Part shown: one piece after another, positions 13,924 to 18,232 of the stretch
Layout: every line of letters starts with the position of its first letter
Numbering within the stretch: the first letter of the stretch is position 1
From: Spirochaetaceae bacterium
Lineage (GTDB): Bacteria; Spirochaetota; Spirochaetia; Treponematales; Breznakiellaceae
DNA length: 18,232 nt
Direction: 5' to 3'
NCBI GenBank assembly: GCA_031278935.1
Contig: JAITJK010000206.1
Location: 1-18,232, forward strand
Notes under the pieces: model-generated
The model's database searches: none
What the model saw: the letters and a program-made list of their open reading frames with translations, nothing else
Told to the model about the DNA's origin: nothing
Program-made: the position numbers and the translations under genes

Positions 13924-15610
13924 CCCTTACTCCATTTCGATATTTTACCAATAAGGCGTCCGCATGAGCAAGCGCTACCGGACCCGCATCTCCCGCAAGC
14001 ATCCGGGCGATTTCCTTCCGCCGCTCCTCCCCTCCCAATGCCGCCACCCGGGTTACAGTCCGACCCGCCTGGTGCCCCTTTTCAACTCTGAGATGATTAT
14101 AGGCTCGAACCGCGATGCTGGCAAGATGGGTAACACAGAGGATTTGTTTATACCGTCCTACCCGTGCCAAGTATTCCCCCACTGCTAGAGCCACTTCCCC
14201 GCCGATGCCCGTGTCTATCTCGTCAAACACCAGGGTCTCCCGCGCGTCCGCATCGGAAAGCACGGTCTTGATGGCCAGCATGATCCGGGAAAGCTCGCCC
14301 CCAGAGGCGATACGGGAAAGTTCTTTCACCGGTTCCCCCGCATTAGGTGCAATACAAAACTCTACCTCATCCATGCCCCAGGGCCGGTACCGGGTATCTT
14401 CAACCTCTGCCGTTATAAGGGATACGGAAAACCGGGTCTTGGGCATCCCCAAGAGGCCGAGAATCGCCGTTATCTTGTCTTGTAGACCTTGGGCCGAGAC
14501 GATCCGCTGTTCACTTAAACCCTTGGACCGAGAAGCAAGGTCCGTTTCGAGTCGCGCAATCGCCAAAACCAGGTCCCGCTCACCCGCTTCGGCATCGCTC
14601 AGGGCTTCCAGTTCCGCTTCCGCCTTGGCCCGATAGGCCTGTATAGCCGCTTCATCGCCACCATATTTTTTCCGAAGCCGGTATAATAGGGCAAGTCGCG
14701 CCTGTACCGCCTCAAGACGCTCAGGATCATAGCGCAAGGCATCCCGGTATTTCCGAAAAGCTTGCGCCATATCCTCGGTTTCGTAATACCAATCTTCCAG
14801 GCGCTGCCCCAGGGGTGCAAGGCTCCGGTCAATAAGCGCGGCGTTTTCCATGAACCCCCGCATCCGCCGGCTCAAGGAGAGGATCGAGCCCTCATCATCA
14901 CAGAGAAGGCTCCCCAGGCTCTGGACCACGCCGGCTAACTTCTCAAAATCCCCAAGCCGCCGGGCCTCCTCCTCCAGGGCCGGTATTTCGCCGATCTGGG
15001 GGGCGGCTTGGGTGATCTCCTCAACGGCGTAGTGTAAAAGGTCTAGGCGCATGACCCGCTCCTGATTCCGGGTACTTACGTGGGCAAGATCTCTTTTCTT
15101 GGCTTCCCAAGTAAGAAATACCTGGTGAAAGGCCTCGCTTGCTTCCTCAAGACCGGCGAATCGGTCGAGATACTTGCGATGGGTTTCTTTTTTCAGCAGC
15201 GATTCGTGGGTATGCTGGCCGTGCAGGTCAAAGAGGAGGGCCATACATTCCGCCAAAGCGCCCCGGCTTACGGGGGTCTCTTGGATATAGATGGCCCCTC
15301 GGCCCGTGGTCTTCATGGTCCGCCTAACGATGAGCCGGCCCTCTTCAGGGCTGATGCCCTGGGCTGCTAACCACGCCCAAATCTCCCCTTGGGGCTTGGT
15401 CAGGGAAACCACCGCTGAAACTTCCGCTTCCTCGGCTCCGGCCCGAATGCTGGCGGGGTCCGCCTTGGCGCCCAATAAAAAACTCAAAGCCCCGACCAGA
15501 ATAGATTTCCCCGCCCCGGTTTCACCGGTAAGCACATTAAAACCCGGTTCAAAGGTCAGAGAAAGGGTATCCATGAGGGCGAAGTTGCGGACCTTAAGGG
15601 CTTCAAGCAT
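13907..15610 (-). CDS. recN: DNA repair protein RecN (SMC-like ATPase)
   Basis: This 567-residue protein is RecN, an SMC-family ATPase that acts early in recombinational repair of double-strand breaks. The N-terminal ATPase half opens MLEALKVRNFALMD with Walker A GETGAGKS (29-36) and DLHGQHTHESLL typical of RecN. A central helical, coiled-coil region (about 150-340) follows. The C-terminal half carries ASGGELSRIMLAIK (signature) and LVFDEIDTGIGG (Walker B and D-loop). I chose the ATG at 15610: it yields the canonical N-terminus, while the open frame to 15691 adds 27 unrelated residues overlapping nadK. The start overlaps the nadK stop by 8 bases. nadK beside recN is a recurrent bacterial arrangement. 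No LexA-type box is apparent. Confidence 0.96.
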   Translation of the reverse strand: MLEALKVRNFALMDTLSLTFEPGFNVLTGETGAGKSILVGALSFLLGAKADPASIRAGAEEAEVSAVVSLTKPQGEIWAWLAAQGISPEEGRLIVRRTMKTTGRGAIYIQETPVSRGALAECMALLFDLHGQHTHESLLKKETHRKYLDRFAGLEEASEAFHQVFLTWEAKKRDLAHVSTRNQERVMRLDLLHYAVEEITQAAPQIGEIPALEEEARRLGDFEKLAGVVQSLGSLLCDDEGSILSLSRRMRGFMENAALIDRSLAPLGQRLEDWYYETEDMAQAFRKYRDALRYDPERLEAVQARLALLYRLRKKYGGDEAAIQAYRAKAEAELEALSDAEAGERDLVLAIARLETDLASRSKGLSEQRIVSAQGLQDKITAILGLLGMPKTRFSVSLITAEVEDTRYRPWGMDEVEFCIAPNAGEPVKELSRIASGGELSRIMLAIKTVLSDADARETLVFDEIDTGIGGEVALAVGEYLARVGRYKQILCVTHLASIAVRAYNHLRVEKGHQAGRTVTRVAALGGEERRKEIARMLAGDAGPVALAHADALLVKYRNGVRDGERD

Positions 15611-16472
15611 CAGACCCGCCTGACCAGGACAGTTTGGTCCGTAAGGCCTTATAAAAGGCTTTTCTATCCGAGGCAATAAGCTTGGCCTCATAGGGGGCCT
15701 GTTTAATATACACCCGATCCCCAGGCGCCAAAGGCTCGGTTACCTGTCCGTCCAAGGTGAGGAGCACCCCGCTGCGCTGTTCCCCTTCAATTTCCACAAT
15801 AACCGCTTCCCGGGCGGGGACCACAATAGGTCGATTCGAGAGGGTAAAAGGGCATACAGGATTGATGATGATGGCCTCCATCTCTGGATCAAGGATCGGT
15901 CCCCCGGCGGAGACCGAATAGGCAGTAGAACCTGTGGGGGTGGCCACAATCAGCCCATCGGACCGATAGTTACCCAGGCGCATATATTCCCGGGGAAACT
16001 GGGTTTCCGCTTCTACCTTGAGGCGGATGATTTTCGCTATCCCTGAAGCGGAAATGACCGTATCATTCAAACAAGAACCCCGGGCGATGATTCCACCGGC
16101 CCGTTCCACCGTTACCTCCAGCATAAACCGCCGGGAAACGCCAACAGCTCCTGCAAGCCACCCGTTAAACACCTGGATCCATTCGTCAGGATGCACCGCA
16201 GCGATAAAGCCCAGGGTACCCAAATTGATCGGGAAAACCGGCGCCCCGTAAGGGGCCATGGACCGGGCGGCGTAGAGTACCGTTCCATCCCCGCCGAGAC
16301 TAAAGGCCAGATCATACGGCCCCCCCACATCCGTATCGGGCTTCCCGGTAAAGGCGCAGTCCCGGCTTTCAATGCCCTTACGCCTGAGTTCTTCCCGTAT
16401 CGCATCAGCCACCGGTCGGGCATTGTCTTTATGAAGATTGATAAACAACAGCGCCCTGGTTACCGTGGCCAT
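15603..16472 (-). CDS. nadK: NAD kinase
   Basis: This 289-residue protein phosphorylates NAD to NADP, supplying reducing power for biosynthesis. The diagnostic GGDGT motif is within SLGGDGTVLYA (about 58-68), with the aspartate as catalytic base. LNDTVI (near 135-140) corresponds to the family's NE/ND motif. DGLIVATPTGSTAYSVSAGGP (about 170-190) is the second conserved block. The ATG at 16472 is preceded by GGGAGG at six bases. The gene lies 36 bases after the DegT-like gene and overlaps recN by 8 bases, heading a chain of overlapping genes. No unusual domain or loss is visible, and length fits bacterial NadK. Confidence 0.96.
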   Translation of the reverse strand: MATVTRALLFINLHKDNARPVADAIREELRRKGIESRDCAFTGKPDTDVGGPYDLAFSLGGDGTVLYAARSMAPYGAPVFPINLGTLGFIAAVHPDEWIQVFNGWLAGAVGVSRRFMLEVTVERAGGIIARGSCLNDTVISASGIAKIIRLKVEAETQFPREYMRLGNYRSDGLIVATPTGSTAYSVSAGGPILDPEMEAIIINPVCPFTLSNRPIVVPAREAVIVEIEGEQRSGVLLTLDGQVTEPLAPGDRVYIKQAPYEAKLIASDRKAFYKALRTKLSWSGGSDA

Positions 16473-16508
16473 GACTATCCTCCCTGTTTGGGGCCCTTAG
16501 CTTGCTTT

Positions 16509-17531
16509 TCAAGGCAGACTTGCAATGAGTTTCGCCACCTTTTCGGTTTCCGTGACTCCTAGCCGAGGATAGAGAGGAAAAAGAACTGTCCTCAGGGACA
16601 AGGAGTAACTTTCAGGACATAGGGCAGGCTCTACCAAGCCACTTCCCATGAGGGTTCCCTCAAAAGCATTGGCCACCGCGATGTCTTTCCGCTTGGCATA
16701 GGCCTTCACCTCTTTCATACCGGTTTCTAAGATCAAAGGAAAGGCATACTGATTATACCCCTCTTCGTCCCGGGGAATAAATCGTTTATGCCGGGTCCGC
16801 AATGCCGATTGGGTATAAATCTGGGCTATTCCCTTTCGTTTTGCCAAGTTCTTAGCCCCTTCCCGAAACTGCACCACCGCCATGGCAGCATTCATATCCG
16901 GAAGGCCATACTCCGGGGGTAACTCCCCTTTATTCCGTAGCACCGACGCGCTCCTGGATTGCACGCCGTAAAGCAGGGCCCCCCCGCCAGAGGTGAGCAT
17001 ATCCCGTTCTTCCAAGCCTAAGAGGATGAAGGCACTTACGCTAGAGGAAGATCCGGGCGTCCCGTAGCTCTGGGAACGATCTTCGATAAGCGGCAAGCCC
17101 ATCTGGGCCAGGACATCCATATCCGGGACAAAGCCCAAGGTATTATGCGCCACTATAGCCTTGGGCGAAGCCTCCTCCCGCTTACAAGCCTGCTCCAGGG
17201 TTTCCCGGTCTATACAGGGGAAGGAGGGGCTTACATCGGCATACACGGGCTTCAGTCTCAAGTCTTCAAGCACCTGGACATAATACCGAGGGGATAAAGC
17301 GGACAGGACCACCCCCGCGCCGTCTTCAAGGTTCAATGATTTAAGGGCTAAAGCAAGGGCGAGTACGGGACTTCTCAGGGCGAGGCAGTGCTCAAAGCCC
17401 AGATGCTCCTTGGCGACTTGAATCAAGAGCCGGGACTGTTCTCCCGGTCCAATCTTATCCTCCACCATAGCCGTAAGCACCGCGTCCATTTCTTTGCGGC
17501 GAATCGTCGGAGAATAGACCTCAACTTTCAT
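16509..17531 (-). CDS. DegT/DnrJ/EryC1/StrS-family protein apparently lacking the PLP lysine
   Basis: This 340-residue protein has the fold-type I pattern of sugar aminotransferases: VAHNTLGFVPDMD (127-139) matches the family's H-x-x-G-x-x-x-D-M-D, LIEDRSQSYG (148-157) keeps the cofactor-pairing Asp151 and Gln154, and YGLPDMNAAMAVVQ (208-221) matches the R-M-x-E-x-x-A-A block. The region that should read H-x-x-K-x-x-x-T-G-E-G-G is instead GLEERDMLTSGGG (172-184). No Lys falls there; the position is Arg176 or Asp177. Pseudo-enzyme, or a PLP/PMP-dependent dehydratase-like variant, are both possible. It is somewhat short. AAGGA precedes the ATG at 17531, 33 bases after the cheW stop. T. pallidum has a related gene in this position by memory (TP0440). 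Role unknown. Confidence 0.82.
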   Translation of the reverse strand: MKVEVYSPTIRRKEMDAVLTAMVEDKIGPGEQSRLLIQVAKEHLGFEHCLALRSPVLALALALKSLNLEDGAGVVLSALSPRYYVQVLEDLRLKPVYADVSPSFPCIDRETLEQACKREEASPKAIVAHNTLGFVPDMDVLAQMGLPLIEDRSQSYGTPGSSSSVSAFILLGLEERDMLTSGGGALLYGVQSRSASVLRNKGELPPEYGLPDMNAAMAVVQFREGAKNLAKRKGIAQIYTQSALRTRHKRFIPRDEEGYNQYAFPLILETGMKEVKAYAKRKDIAVANAFEGTLMGSGLVEPALCPESYSLSLRTVLFPLYPRLGVTETEKVAKLIASLP

Positions 17532-17564
17532 GAAAATCCTTGACCCTTGAGTCGCTTCAGGGCC

Positions 17565-18032
17565 TTAGTGGAGATTAGCAATCTTCTGAAGTTCCCTGGG
17601 ATTAAACAGATCCCGGATTCCCAGGATGATAAGATACCCATGCTCCTGACGAACCACTCCTTGAATATATTCGGAGCCAATACCACTTACCATTTGAGGT
17701 GGAGGCTGTACCTCCTCTTTCTCTATGGTTACCACCCGGGAAACCTTGTCGATGATGACCCCCAACTTCATGCCGTCAATATCCAAGATAATAAAACCCG
17801 ACAAGAGTTCATCATCTTCAGAAGCGGCCATTTTCTTTAAATGAAACCTTTTATGCAAATTGATAATCGGAATGATTTCACTGCGGAGATTAAAAATACC
17901 TTCTACATACATAGGCGCATTAGGAATAGCCCTAATATCCTGAACCCGAACTATTTCTTTAACATCCATTATATTAATGCCATATAACTCTTCACCCAAC
18001 TGAAACGTGACGAGTTGATGTTGATCAGCCAT
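17565..18032 (-). CDS. cheW: Chemotaxis coupling protein CheW
   Basis: This 155-residue protein is a single CheW domain. CheW links methyl-accepting chemoreceptors to the histidine kinase CheA in the polar array. The sequence begins LVTFQLGEELYGINIMDVKEIV, then IPNAPMYVEGIFNLRSEIIPIINL (36-59), the typical receptor- and CheA-contacting part, and ends with VVRQEHGYLIILGIRDLF. AGGGAGAG precedes the ATG at 18032. It is the first protein gene after the 5S rRNA terminator. The upstream 110 bases are AT-rich and include TATAGT (18094-18089 region), but no convincing -35 or flagellar sigma-28 promoter is visible. No cheA, cheY or receptor gene lies in the window. Confidence 0.96.
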   Translation of the reverse strand: MADQHQLVTFQLGEELYGINIMDVKEIVRVQDIRAIPNAPMYVEGIFNLRSEIIPIINLHKRFHLKKMAASEDDELLSGFIILDIDGMKLGVIIDKVSRVVTIEKEEVQPPPQMVSGIGSEYIQGVVRQEHGYLIILGIRDLFNPRELQKIANLH

Positions 18033-18140
18033 ATACTCTCCCTTTCTGACCTTATGTTCATAAAGCCAAAAAAACCTATAATCAATGTACTATACAAATG
18101 ACCCTTTCTTCAAGAGGGGAAAACATGAAACGATGCCATT

Positions 18141-18170
18141 AAAAAAAGCCCCTTACAGGAGGAGGGGGCT
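18141..18170 (-). terminator. Intrinsic terminator of the rRNA operon
   Basis: On the minus strand AGCCCC (18170-18165) pairs with GGGGCT (18152-18147), extending by two further pairs (one G-T wobble) to an 8-bp stem with an 8-base loop. A T7 run follows (18147-18141, overlapping the stem's last base). It lies about 20 bases past the 5S rRNA 3' end, as expected for a ribosomal operon, and separates it from cheW. Confidence 0.85.
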
Positions 18171-18183
18171 ATAACCAAGAAAG

Positions 18184-18232
<49 letters not shown>

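Noticed and set aside
15611..15691. Upstream extension of recN by 27 codons
   Set aside because: The canonical RecN N-terminus begins at the ATG at 15610; the extension lies inside nadK and resembles no RecN.

Overview
The window looks like chromosomal DNA from a GC-rich spirochaete, most probably a treponeme. The evidence is the block cheW - DegT-like gene - nadK - recN - unknown gene, which from memory (unverified) matches the order TP0439-TP0443 in Treponema pallidum. A CsgG/LpoB-type lipoprotein with a relaxed spirochaete-style lipobox and a C-terminal fragment of 5S rRNA agree with this. Most of the window is moderately GC-rich; one stretch (about 8030-8900) is strikingly AT-rich. Only thrH, at the left edge, is on the + strand; every other intact gene is on the minus strand.

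Read in the direction of transcription from the right edge, the window opens with the 3' end of a 5S rRNA and its intrinsic terminator. A tightly packed operon-like run follows: cheW, a DegT/DnrJ-family protein that seems to lack the PLP lysine, nadK, recN, an unidentified helical protein, and two ABC half-exporters. From nadK to the second ABC gene every junction is a start/stop overlap (8, 17, 4 and 8 bases), suggesting translational coupling. The two ABC proteins form an asymmetric, TM287/288-like pair: one has Asp for the catalytic Glu, the partner has a degenerate signature motif and carries an insert of about 120 residues between its first two membrane helices.

The middle (about 7746-9162) looks like an accessory patch. 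It holds a C23 homopolymer, a decayed Uma2-family (DUF820) gene fragment with two in-frame stops, an AT-rich lipoprotein gene with its own promoter, and an intergenic stretch rich in inverted repeats. One sequence in that stretch recurs in diverged form between tag and era.

The left part is a second minus-strand run: an unrecognised protein (possibly DUF432-like), an MscS channel, ftsH, mnmG, tag, then era after a 108-base gap. thrH converges on era and their stop codons share a CTAG. thrH and era both have a -10-like hexamer placed so that transcription would begin at or one base before the ATG, and neither has a Shine-Dalgarno sequence, so both may be leaderless.

No tRNA, CRISPR array, intact insertion sequence, phage module or riboswitch was seen. 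Apart from the central patch, the gene content is housekeeping.
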